Shown: in pieces, positions 23,864-31,638 of the stretch
Layout of the letters: each line of letters begins with the position of its first letter
Position numbering within the stretch: position 1 is the stretch's first letter
Assembly (NCBI RefSeq): GCF_022647665.1
Contig: NZ_CP071872.1
Location: forward strand, 4,960,001-5,024,000
Direction: 5' to 3'
DNA: 64,000 nucleotides
Source: Streptomyces formicae
GTDB taxonomy: Bacteria; Actinomycetota; Actinomycetes; Streptomycetales; Streptomycetaceae
Made by a program: the position numbers and the translations under genes
Notes under the pieces: generated by a model
Databases searched by the model: none
What the model saw: only the letters and a program-made list of their open reading frames with translations
What the model was told of the DNA's origin: nothing

Positions 23864-26800
23864 GTAGCCCTCCCCACCTTCGCCCGGCGGGCCGTCCGCT
23901 GTTCCGACTCGTTGATCATCGGCCGGACCGTGCCACGCACCACCCCGAGGAACTCGCCACTGTCGAGGTACAGAGGACCCTCGAATGTGCCCCCAACGGG
24001 CGCAGGGACCGGTGTGCTTGCAGGGGCGCGCCAGCTGGCGATGGCGGCCGACGACAGGCGGCCGGCTGCGGCATGCACCGTGACGAGGCTCTGGTCCATG
24101 CCCTGGACGAGGCCGGCGCCGAGCTGCTTGCCGACTTCATCTCGCATCACCTGCGACGGAGACTTGATCTTCAGGGCCTTCTTGATGGCGGCCACCATCG
24201 AAGCGCCCAGCTTGTTCATCTGCGCCTGCAGCGCCTTCTCCTGCGCCTCCAGCCCAGCCAGGAAGCCCTTGCCGGCCATCTTGCCCGCGTCGAAAAGGGC
24301 GTCCGCCGTGGTGCTGCCGATGCTGCTGGCGATCCCGGCGCCGTTCTTGGCCAGCGCGTTGAGCTGGTTGAACTCGGAGCCACTGGCGGCGAGCAGCTTG
24401 CTCGCCAAGGCCCCACCCGGGCCTTCGGCGATGACCTGCGCCAGCAGATCCTTGTGCAGGCCGCGCTTCTCCAGTGCCCGGACGTCCCGCTGGAACCGGG
24501 CTGCTGCGGACTGCTGCTCCTTCAAGCCCTGGATCAGTGCCCCGGCGTCCTGGCCCTTGCTGAGGGCCATGAACTCTGCCGCGGCCCCGCGCTGGCTTTC
24601 GGCGAACGACTTGGCCTCCGCGATCCGCTCCCGGATCCGGTCACGCTCGCTCGCCATGCTCTGCAGCCGGCGACTGGTTCGGTCGGCCTGGCCGGCAAGT
24701 TTCCAGCCGGCGTTGCCGAGCTTCTTCAGGTCGGTGATCAGGGCGTTTGACGCGGTACGAATGTCTGAGGCCGACTTGACCAGAGAGCGGGAGAACTCGC
24801 CGAAGTCGCCGGGCAGCTCGCGTCGGGCGTTGGTGACCGTCGCAGACACCTTGCCGCCCTTGGCGTAGCCGACACGGCCGCCGCCGGCGAGGCGCATGGC
24901 GTTGAGCGAGTCGAACATGGCCAGGCCGTACTTACGCACGGCCGCGGCCTTGATGACGTACTCGCCGTTGCTCACCCAGGCCGGGATCGAGTCCGAGGTG
25001 CCAGTGCCAGGGCCCTGGACGAATCCGCCGCCGGGGAAGCCCTGAACGAGGCCGCCGGTCGCGTACTTCGATACCCCGCCCTCACCTGTGCGAGGCTTGC
25101 CGGACTTGTTGGAGACCGCGATGGTCTCGCGGATCGTCGTGATCCTGATGGTTCGGCTGCGGAGGTTGTCGATGGCCCGCTTCAGTGCCTGCGCGTTCGC
25201 GATCGCCGTACCCGTAGGTGCGGTGATCTTTACGTTCTTGCTGCCCTTGATCGCATCAACGGCGTATCCCGCGGCCCGCAGCTCGCGAACCGCGTCAGCC
25301 GTCGGCGCCTTAATCGTGATCGTCTTGCCAGGCTGGAGACCTGCGATCTTCATGTACAGCCGGTCGATCTCCTGCGCCGACTTCACAGCGCCGGGCGCCG
25401 CAATGATCGTCGACGCGGAACCGGGCAGACGAGCGTAGGCACCCGTCAGCGAGTCGATCTGCTTCCCCGTGAACCCAGCCTGCTCCATCGTCTTGCGCAG
25501 AGCAGCGATGTTCGCGCCCAAGACCGCATTGCCGGCCTCCACCGATCCCTGCTGCTCGGCCACCGACTGGGCATGCTCCTGGGCCGCCTTCGCCGCGTCC
25601 AGGAAGGCGCCCTTGACGGTGCGCCCCTTCTCGGTGGTCACGTCCAGGGACTTGCCGTTCTCCTTCACCGCCTCCGTGAGGCCGTGAAGCGAGTCCCGGA
25701 ACGCGATCTCCCCCTCGGCCGCGCTGATCGCAAACCCGTTGAGGGCGTCCAGGACGTCCTGAAGCTTCTCCGCCTCGGTCCGCTGATCGGCCATCGCATC
25801 GGCAGTGATGAGGGTCTCGTCACCCAGCTCACCCTGAGAGCCAGCCGTCAGCTTCGTCTGAAGGCCCGTAGCAACCAGCGCTTCCGTGTACTTGGGCAGC
25901 AGCGAGCGGAACTTCTCCGCCGACGTGCCACCCTTTTCCGCCTCAGCGGCGTACAGCTGGAACTGCCTTGCTGCTTCCTTCGTCGCCCCGGACTGGACCA
26001 GCTGGGTCAGAGAGTCGTCGATCGCCGTGATCTGGGTGCGCGCCTTTTCCAGGCTCGGCCCGCCCTCGGCCATCGGGTCGAACGTCGAGAAGAAGTCGGT
26101 GACCCTGTCCAGCAGGCCAGGGTGCGCGATACGGGCCGCCGCCTCGCCGACGCCGTCAAGGTTCTCGCCGAAGATCCTGGCGGCCTCGCCGGTGGCCTTG
26201 CCCTTCGCATTGAAGTCGACCATGGCGTCGGTGAGCTTGGCGATGCTCGGTGCGCCCTTCTCGAACTTGCCCACCAGTGTGTCGACGCCCCACGCGAGAG
26301 CCGCGAGCGTGCCGAGCACCAGTCCGAGCTTGCCCAGCGTCAGCATCTGCGCCCGCACCGTCGCTGCGGTGACGCCCATAGCGGCAAGCTCCCGGCGCAC
26401 CAGCATGATGCGAGGCAGGAGCAGCAGCATCGACGCGCCCACCAGGCCGACGACGCCGACGATGCCCGACAGCAGCCCGACGGTCTGCTGAAGGCCGGGG
26501 GGCAGCGCGTTGTACGCGTTCACCACGCGCGTGACCCACTGGACCATGTCTCGCAGGGCGGCGTTCGCCTGAGAGCCGGTCTCGATCAGCGCCGTCTCCA
26601 GCGCGCTACGCAGGAGCCGCAGGTCGCCGATCAGGTTGTCCATGCGGGTCGCCGCAACCGCCGCGGCGTACCCGTTGTCGTTCACGGCGTCGGTGTAGGT
26701 ACGGACCCCTGCCGCGCCGTGCTTGTAGAGGATGTTCGCGGCACGCACCGCATCCGAACCGAAGATCACGCCCATGGCCGAGTTGCGGGCCTCCGGCGTC

Positions 26801-27666
26801 AGCTTGGAGAACGCCTCCTTCATGCGGCCGGCGAACTCCTGCAGGCCGATGAAGTTGCCCTGCGCGTCGTAGGCGGACAGGCCCAACTGGTCGAGCGTGG
26901 CCTGCGCTTCCTTGCTGTTGGGTGTGAGGCGCTGCAGCATGACCTTGAAGCTGGTGCCGGCGTCCGAGCCCTTCAAGCCCTCCGCGGCGAACAGCGTCAG
27001 GGCGCCCACGGTGTCCTCGATGGACAGCCCCGTCTGCGCGGCGACCTGCCCGGCCATGCGTAGAGACAGGCCCATCTGGTGCACGTCGGTCGTGGACTTG
27101 TTCGCGGATGCGGCAAGCAGGTCGGCGATGTGCCCGACGTCCTTGCCCTTCAAGCCGAACACCGTCATGGCGTTCGCCGCGATCTCGGCGCCCTCGGCGA
27201 CATCGACCTCCGCCGCAGCGGCAAGGTTCAGGGCGCCCTTCAGCGCGCCGCCGGCAATGTCGGCGACGGACACACCGGCCTTGGCAAGCTCGTGCTGCGC
27301 GTCGGCTGCCTGCACTGCACTGAATGCCGTCGTGCGGCCGGCCTCGAGGGCGGCAGCGCGCAGTGTCGCCATCTCCCCTGCGCTCGCCTGCGAGACGGCC
27401 TTCACGTTGCTCATGGCCTTCTCGAACTTGGCCGCCGCGGCAACAGCGAACCCGAACGCCGCAACGAGCCCCAGGCTTCCCGCCTGGATGGCCTTGAGCG
27501 TGTTCTTCTGGTTCTCGCCGACCTGTGTCAGCGTCCGCCCCGCGTTGCGCATGCTCGTGCGGATGCTGTTCGAGGTACGGCCAGCCGTCCGCGACGCGTC
27601 GTTCATGCGCGCACGGAACGCCGCGATGTCCGCCGTCAGGAGGACGTTGACAGTGCGGACGGCCAT
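23860..27666 (-). CDS. Tail tape measure protein
   Basis: 1268 residues, the longest gene of the window. Residues about 95-300 carry the phage tail tape-measure domain (AGRTTAFSAVQAADAQHELAKAG, then SLRMAGQVAAQTGLS). Two hydrophobic segments lie at about 390-440, and long coiled coils fill the rest, with a C-terminal RIREAI/IKSPSQVMRDEVG segment shared by many tape measures. It sets tail length and helps DNA entry. With roughly 0.15 nm per residue, a tail near 190 nm is expected. Confidence 0.95.
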   Translation of the reverse strand: MAVRTVNVLLTADIAAFRARMNDASRTAGRTSNSIRTSMRNAGRTLTQVGENQKNTLKAIQAGSLGLVAAFGFAVAAAAKFEKAMSNVKAVSQASAGEMATLRAAALEAGRTTAFSAVQAADAQHELAKAGVSVADIAGGALKGALNLAAAAEVDVAEGAEIAANAMTVFGLKGKDVGHIADLLAASANKSTTDVHQMGLSLRMAGQVAAQTGLSIEDTVGALTLFAAEGLKGSDAGTSFKVMLQRLTPNSKEAQATLDQLGLSAYDAQGNFIGLQEFAGRMKEAFSKLTPEARNSAMGVIFGSDAVRAANILYKHGAAGVRTYTDAVNDNGYAAAVAATRMDNLIGDLRLLRSALETALIETGSQANAALRDMVQWVTRVVNAYNALPPGLQQTVGLLSGIVGVVGLVGASMLLLLPRIMLVRRELAAMGVTAATVRAQMLTLGKLGLVLGTLAALAWGVDTLVGKFEKGAPSIAKLTDAMVDFNAKGKATGEAARIFGENLDGVGEAAARIAHPGLLDRVTDFFSTFDPMAEGGPSLEKARTQITAIDDSLTQLVQSGATKEAARQFQLYAAEAEKGGTSAEKFRSLLPKYTEALVATGLQTKLTAGSQGELGDETLITADAMADQRTEAEKLQDVLDALNGFAISAAEGEIAFRDSLHGLTEAVKENGKSLDVTTEKGRTVKGAFLDAAKAAQEHAQSVAEQQGSVEAGNAVLGANIAALRKTMEQAGFTGKQIDSLTGAYARLPGSASTIIAAPGAVKSAQEIDRLYMKIAGLQPGKTITIKAPTADAVRELRAAGYAVDAIKGSKNVKITAPTGTAIANAQALKRAIDNLRSRTIRITTIRETIAVSNKSGKPRTGEGGVSKYATGGLVQGFPGGGFVQGPGTGTSDSIPAWVSNGEYVIKAAAVRKYGLAMFDSLNAMRLAGGGRVGYAKGGKVSATVTNARRELPGDFGEFSRSLVKSASDIRTASNALITDLKKLGNAGWKLAGQADRTSRRLQSMASERDRIRERIAEAKSFAESQRGAAAEFMALSKGQDAGALIQGLKEQQSAAARFQRDVRALEKRGLHKDLLAQVIAEGPGGALASKLLAASGSEFNQLNALAKNGAGIASSIGSTTADALFDAGKMAGKGFLAGLEAQEKALQAQMNKLGASMVAAIKKALKIKSPSQVMRDEVGKQLGAGLVQGMDQSLVTVHAAAGRLSSAAIASWRAPASTPVPAPVGGTFEGPLYLDSGEFLGVVRGTVRPMINESEQRTARRAKVGRAT

Positions 27667-27669
27667 GGC

Positions 27670-28029
27670 TCACCCCCTCGTTACGTGGACGTGGACGCCT
27701 CGGGTGTCGCCGCCGGCGTTCTCGTGCTGTGCGATCGCACGCGCTGCTGCGGCGCAGGCGTGGCACTTGGCCAGGTGGCCACGCCACTTGAACTCGTTCT
27801 CGGGGTCCGTGGCCTCGTCCCAGGGCTGCCCGCAGTCGGGGCAGCGGTCCGCCTCAACGACCTGCAAGGCCAGAGCCCACGCACGGTCGTCCTCGAGCCA
27901 CATCGGCTCCCCGGGCTGCGGCCATGGCCGCCCCAGAAAGATCGACCGCGGGACGCCCCACGCCCTGGCGGTCTCTACTTCCCGTCGGTGCGGGAGGCGA
28001 GGATCGCGGAGGCGTGCAGCGAGAAAGGG
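27670..28029 (-). CDS. Tail assembly chaperone, frameshift-only extension (T part)
   Basis: This reading frame has no credible start of its own. It is reached by a -1 shift from the upstream gene at 28023-28029 and adds about 117 residues beginning FLAARLRDPRLPHRREVETA. AWGVPRSIFLGR matches the short helix found in gpT-type extensions. The end carries C-P-D-C and H-x-x-K-C-H-A-C, a zinc-ribbon pattern not usual in gpT. The fusion would be about 273 residues. It should link the tape measure to tail assembly. Confidence 0.8.
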   Translation of the reverse strand, partial: PFLAARLRDPRLPHRREVETARAWGVPRSIFLGRPWPQPGEPMWLEDDRAWALALQVVEADRCPDCGQPWDEATDPENEFKWRGHLAKCHACAAAARAIAQHENAGGDTRGVHVHVTRG

Positions 28030-28490
28030 ATGGACGTGGCCTCCCCGTTGACCTGCCATGCGGCGTCGATGAGCTGCTGGCGCTGGCCGAAGTTCAGAGC
28101 ATCGAACAGCTCGTCCACCTCGGCTTGGGTCATCGCCGGGTCGACCGCAGACGCTGCTACCAGGGCGGGGGCAAGGGTTTCCACGTCCCACGCCTCTTCG
28201 TCCTTCTTCCCCGGGTGCTGCGCCACCAGGTCGGACCAGGCTTTCGCCCCGAGCGCCTTGAAGGTGAACTCGACCTCGGCGGCCTGCATTCGCTCGCGGG
28301 CTTCCTTGATCCGCTCGGCGATCTCAATGCCCGGGTTCTTGTCGACGAGGCTCTCCGCCTGCCAGTTCGACACTGAAGCCAGCTCGGCCTCCAGCCGGTC
28401 CACCTCGGCGGCCACGTCACCAGCCAGGCAGATCCGGACCGTGTGCTCGCGGGGCTTCGCCTTCGCCAGCACGTCCTTGATGTCGGGCAT
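27975..28490 (-). CDS. Tail assembly chaperone (G part)
   Basis: 171 residues starting MPDIKDVLAKAKPRE, ATG overlapping the major tail protein stop. It is helical and acidic, as expected for gpG-type chaperones that coat the tape measure before tail polymerisation. Near codon 155 the sequence CCCTTTC allows a -1 shift into the downstream frame. Order major tail protein, G, G-T, tape measure is the canonical siphovirus arrangement. Confidence 0.88.
   Translation of the reverse strand: MPDIKDVLAKAKPREHTVRICLAGDVAAEVDRLEAELASVSNWQAESLVDKNPGIEIAERIKEARERMQAAEVEFTFKALGAKAWSDLVAQHPGKKDEEAWDVETLAPALVAASAVDPAMTQAEVDELFDALNFGQRQQLIDAAWQVNGEATSIPFSLHASAILASRTDGK
28023..28029 (-). other. Programmed -1 frameshift site (CCCTTTC)
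   Basis: The heptamer C-CCT-TTC fits X-XXY-YYZ in the zero frame of the G gene. After slipping, the -1 frame reads through the G stop and continues to 27670 without interruption. Position and frame match the general G/G-T mechanism of long-tailed phages. Confidence 0.75.
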
Positions 28491-28972
28491 CAGGCGGCCA
28501 CCACAGCGCTGGTGTCCGGCTCGTCGCGGAGCTTCATCTGGCTGGTGAACTTGGCGACCTCGTTCGGCGCCGGCGGGATGGTGTTCCGCTCACCGCACTC
28601 GACCGGGTAGACCTCGCACTCCTGCGACGCAGCCCATGCGGTGGTGTACGGCAGGATGCGCCGGACGACGAGGTAGCCCTGCGTCTGGTAGGTCAGGGTC
28701 GCCCACGGCAGGTCGCTGGCAGGCTCGTCGCCCCGCTTGAACGTGACCTCGGGGCTGAAGCTGCGACGCCCGGCACGGTTGGTGGTGAACGTGGACGCCA
28801 AGCTCGAGTTGTCGACGTCCGCGGTCTCGGCCGGAATGTTCAGGCCGTCGGGGGTGATCCGCTCGGTGAAGTCGTCGCCGGCGTTCAGCTCAGCGACGGT
28901 CGGGGCGGAGATGTTGGCGATGGTCTCGACCCAGTACACCCGGGTCTTGCCGTCATTGATCACATCGGACAC
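28490..28972 (-). CDS. Major tail protein
   Basis: 160 residues from a GTG with GGAGG upstream. Beta-rich sequence (RVYWVETIANISAPTVAELNAG, SFSPEVTFKRG, GYLVVRRIL) and its position directly before the tail chaperones identify it as the tail-tube subunit. An intrinsic terminator lies just upstream, so it may have its own transcript, which would suit the high copy number required. Confidence 0.85.
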   Translation of the reverse strand: MSDVINDGKTRVYWVETIANISAPTVAELNAGDDFTERITPDGLNIPAETADVDNSSLASTFTTNRAGRRSFSPEVTFKRGDEPASDLPWATLTYQTQGYLVVRRILPYTTAWAASQECEVYPVECGERNTIPPAPNEVAKFTSQMKLRDEPDTSAVVAA

Positions 28973-28995
28973 GGCAGTGCCTCCTTCGGGGCATA

Positions 28996-29018
28996 GAAAA
29001 AGCCCCGATGGTCGGGGC
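28996..29018 (-). terminator. Intrinsic terminator before major tail gene
   Basis: On the minus strand GCCCCGA-N3-TCGGGGC is followed by TTTTTC: a compact stem plus T-run. It lies between the gene ending at 29039 and the major tail protein start at 28972, inside the late operon. Confidence 0.75.
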
Positions 29019-29038
29019 GGGCAGGGCTGAGGGGCGGG

Positions 29039-29371
29039 TCAGATCCGCAGCGCGGCGACCGTCACAGTCGTGACGCCTGAGTAGGTGATGGACGCCAGCC
29101 CGGAGTCTGCGGAGTTCGCAAACGGGGTCGGCGGGACGGGGATCAGCATCTCGCCGGAAGCGCCCACCGTGTACGTGGGGTCGGGGTTCGCGACACTGCC
29201 GTAGTAGTTGCCAGGCGCCACGAGAGTCACTGTGATCGACGAACCGCCGCCGTTGATGACGTGCAGGAACGTGGTCCTGCCGGGCTTCACCTTGTCGCCA
29301 CCGGCGGCGGCAGACGCATACGTCGGATCGAGACCCGCCGCAGAGATCGACTGAACGGAGAGAGTGGCCAC
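29039..29371 (-). CDS. Structural protein, possible decoration/head fibre type
   Basis: 110 residues from a GTG with AGGAG upstream. It is a small all-beta protein (TFLHVINGGGSSITVTLVAPG; YTVGASGEMLIPVPPTPF) like many actinophage proteins encoded between head-completion and tail genes. The pattern resembles small surface or decoration domains. Exact role unassigned. Confidence 0.65.
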   Translation of the reverse strand: MATLSVQSISAAGLDPTYASAAAGGDKVKPGRTTFLHVINGGGSSITVTLVAPGNYYGSVANPDPTYTVGASGEMLIPVPPTPFANSADSGLASITYSGVTTVTVAALRI

Positions 29372-29381
29372 GAGAAGACTC

Positions 29382-29783
29382 CTAGCTGGTGGACCGGATC
29401 ATGAACTGGATGGGGAGGAAGTACAGCGGGGGCGCCACATCGTCGTCGCGAATCACCGGAGGCCCGCCGAGTTCTTCCGGCCGCCACGCCTTCCGGCCGT
29501 CGACCGAGACCCCCGCGTGCATCGCAGCGCGCACCTTGTCGGCGACCCACAGGCAGCGCTCCTCGTCCGGGCCTACCGCCGTGACCTGGAACAGGCCATC
29601 GAAATCGGTCCGCCGGTCAGCGAGCGACTCCGCGACAGAGCGGCCCGGCGACATGTACAGCACCGCATACATCTGAGGATCAGGCGCGGGCGACGGAGCA
29701 CGACCCAACCCGACCACCAGGTCTGCATCCTCGAGCGCGGCCGCGATCGCGTCCCGATGTGGCATGACCGCAGGCGTACTCAT
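29382..29783 (-). CDS. Tail terminator protein
   Basis: 133 residues starting MSTPAVMPHRDAIAAALED. Small alpha/beta protein with VTAVGPDEERCLWVADKVRAAM, the pattern of tail-terminator (gpU/minor tail completion) proteins, and located between the gp10-like gene and tail tube. Its start overlaps the gp10-like stop by four bases. Confidence 0.72.
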   Translation of the reverse strand: MSTPAVMPHRDAIAAALEDADLVVGLGRAPSPAPDPQMYAVLYMSPGRSVAESLADRRTDFDGLFQVTAVGPDEERCLWVADKVRAAMHAGVSVDGRKAWRPEELGGPPVIRDDDVAPPLYFLPIQFMIRSTS

Positions 29784-30172
29784 CCGCGACCCATCTGCGC
29801 GCCGATCGCCGCCACATGAGCCGCGAACGCCGCCGCCTCGGCGGCCAGCGCCCGCGCCCCGTCCATGTGAGGCGGGTTCTTCACCGACCCGAACTCGAGC
29901 AGGTTGCCGAGCGCACCCTGCGGGCGGGTCTTGTCGGGCCCGATCTCAGCCGCGGCCCCCGTGGGATGCGGCAGCATGTCGTAGCTGATGCTGGCTGGGT
30001 AGAGGGGCGCGTGCCTTCCGGCGGTCGCGGTGGCGTTCGCCTGCCAGCCGCGCTTCACATTCAGCGCGCCGCGGGCAACGACCGCACGGGCCTGGATCTG
30101 CGCCCGGACTGCGTTCACACGGAACACGTTCGCCAGCTCATCCAGCTGCCGCGTATTCGCATTGATGCTCAT
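29780..30172 (-). CDS. HK97 gp10-like head-tail protein
   Basis: 130 residues. RQLDELANVFRVNAVRAQIQARAVVARGALNVKRGWQANA and the later LGNLLEFGSVKNPPH motif (L-E-F-G-x-x-x-x-P-H) are diagnostic for the HK97-gp10 family, which completes the neck of siphovirus particles. ATG at 30172; the end overlaps the tail terminator start. Confidence 0.86.
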   Translation of the reverse strand: MSINANTRQLDELANVFRVNAVRAQIQARAVVARGALNVKRGWQANATATAGRHAPLYPASISYDMLPHPTGAAAEIGPDKTRPQGALGNLLEFGSVKNPPHMDGARALAAEAAAFAAHVAAIGAQMGRG

Positions 30173-30585
30173 GACCGGTCCTCCACGATGATCCGCCATG
30201 CCGTCGCCGTGCCGCTGTACTGCACGCCCGTGACCCACAACCGGCGGCCCACGAGCCGCGGATCAGGGGACGCTGACACGTCGACCACGTCGCCCGGCTT
30301 CGGCCGCTCGCCCGATTCCGGAAGGGCAGTCGAGAACGGGAGGGTCACCTTGTACTGGCGCAGGACGACTTCCCGCTCGCCCGCCTGAACCTCGCTGTCG
30401 GCGAGCTGCTCGGCCTTCACCCGCGCCTTGCCGGTGTAGAAGATCACCGCGGGATGACCGGGAATCGACTGCCCGGTTGCCCGGTCGAAGATGTCCGGGC
30501 CCGGCCTGTATAGGCTGATCGTGTCCCGCATCAGCGCCTCAGCCTCACGTCGGCCCGCGGCCAACGCAGCGTCGAGCGCGGTCAC
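30169..30585 (-). CDS. Head closure protein (DUF6093-like)
   Basis: 138 residues from a GTG overlapping the preceding connector gene. Beta-rich with MRDTISLYRPGPDIFDRATGQ, KARVKAEQ and RRLWVTGVQYSGTATAWRIIVEDR, matching the DUF6093 family of actinophage head-closure proteins. It sits in the canonical position between the adaptor and the gp10-like protein. Confidence 0.78.
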   Translation of the reverse strand: MTALDAALAAGRREAEALMRDTISLYRPGPDIFDRATGQSIPGHPAVIFYTGKARVKAEQLADSEVQAGEREVVLRQYKVTLPFSTALPESGERPKPGDVVDVSASPDPRLVGRRLWVTGVQYSGTATAWRIIVEDRS

Positions 30586-31217
30586 GACGGCACCACCGAG
30601 AACGCCGACCGCCGATACGGCCGCAAGTCTTCCTTGTGCGCCGGGGAGAGCCGTGCGCCGCCGATGGTCTCAGACGCGAACGTGCGGCTGTAGTCATCAA
30701 TGCTGACCTGCCGGAGGTTCTCCGGATTGGACAGGTTCATCGTCGCCAAGTCCAGGACCACGTCGACGATGTCGTCTGGGACTTCGCTGTAGCCGTGGGA
30801 GTAGGTGACGCGTACCTTCGGGGCCCACACGCCATGGGGGCGATTCCACGGCCAGCCCATCAGCCGTGTCGGCGCCTGCCATGGATACCCGCGCGTCAGC
30901 TCGTTCCCGAGCCGGGAGTAGTCCCGGTTCTCGATGGCCGTCCACTCGATGCCACTGAAGTGGGCGACCTCGACGACCGCGAGCGGGTGCCCCCCGTCGA
31001 CGACGAGCGGGTACTGCGGCAGCCGCAGGACCCGCTCCCCTCCCGGAAGCTCGATCGTCTCCGATGCGACGAACGTGATGTCCTGCCGCGTGAACTTGCG
31101 GACCCGTGCGGACGCGCGCCTCAACGCTAGTTCCGCCTGCGTAGAGGGGAGACTACCTTCGGCGACCTGCATGGCAGCCTCAAGGTCGGCCACCGTCGCC
31201 AGATGGGGAAGAGCCAC
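30582..31217 (-). CDS. Head-tail connector (adaptor)
   Basis: 211 residues. The N-terminal helical block (ADLEAAMQVAEGSLPSTQAELALRRASARVRKFTRQD) and later KVRVTYSHGYSEVPDDIVDVVLDLA are typical of gp6/gp15-type adaptors that bind beneath the portal. GTG start at 31217. It overlaps the head-closure gene by four bases. Confidence 0.82.
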   Translation of the reverse strand: MALPHLATVADLEAAMQVAEGSLPSTQAELALRRASARVRKFTRQDITFVASETIELPGGERVLRLPQYPLVVDGGHPLAVVEVAHFSGIEWTAIENRDYSRLGNELTRGYPWQAPTRLMGWPWNRPHGVWAPKVRVTYSHGYSEVPDDIVDVVLDLATMNLSNPENLRQVSIDDYSRTFASETIGGARLSPAHKEDLRPYRRSAFSVVPS

Positions 31218-31229
31218 GGCGGCCTCCTC

Positions 31230-31586
31230 TCAGTCCTGCTCGGCGAGCTTTTCGAGGGCCTTCACGAGCGTCGACCGCGGCTTGTCCTTCACCAGCTCCG
31301 CCTCCAGGGCCTCGGCGGCCCGATCCGCGTCGTCTCCGACCCAGGCCAGGACAGCATCCGCCTTGGCGCCGATGTCCAGTCCCTCGGGGTCATACGGGTC
31401 TTCAGGTCCCTCTACCTCCGAACCGGCCGGGCACCACGCCTTCGCGTCCTCGTCGAGCGGTTCCACATCCGCACCGGTCTCCAGAAGAAACAGGGCAAAC
31501 CCACCCTTGACCTCGTCGCCCTTGGTGAGCTGCACGATCCCGTAGTTGTAGTACGTGCTGGCCGACTCGAGCACCTTCACGCGCAT
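31230..31586 (-). CDS. Small head protein with helical C-terminus
   Basis: 118 residues with a strong AAGGAGG site before the ATG. The first 40 residues are beta-rich (MRVKVLESASTYYNYGIVQL), then an acidic proline-rich linker, then a helical tail (DIGAKADAVLAWVGDDADRAAEALEAELVKDKPRSTLVKALEKL) that resembles the SAP/LEM-like ends of some capsid accessory proteins. Located directly after the capsid gene. Role not proven. Confidence 0.65.
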   Translation of the reverse strand: MRVKVLESASTYYNYGIVQLTKGDEVKGGFALFLLETGADVEPLDEDAKAWCPAGSEVEGPEDPYDPEGLDIGAKADAVLAWVGDDADRAAEALEAELVKDKPRSTLVKALEKLAEQD

Positions 31587-31601
31587 GTGATCCTCCTTAA
31601 C

Positions 31602-31629
31602 GCCGGGGCGGGCCGAAACCCACCCCGGC
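31602..31629 (-). terminator. Hairpin after capsid gene
   Basis: GCCGGGG and CCCCGGC arms with additional inner GGG/CCC pairing, ten bases beyond the capsid stop. It may act as a partial terminator or mRNA-stabilising 3' stem. Confidence 0.5.
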
Positions 31630-31638
31630 AGTGCTCAA

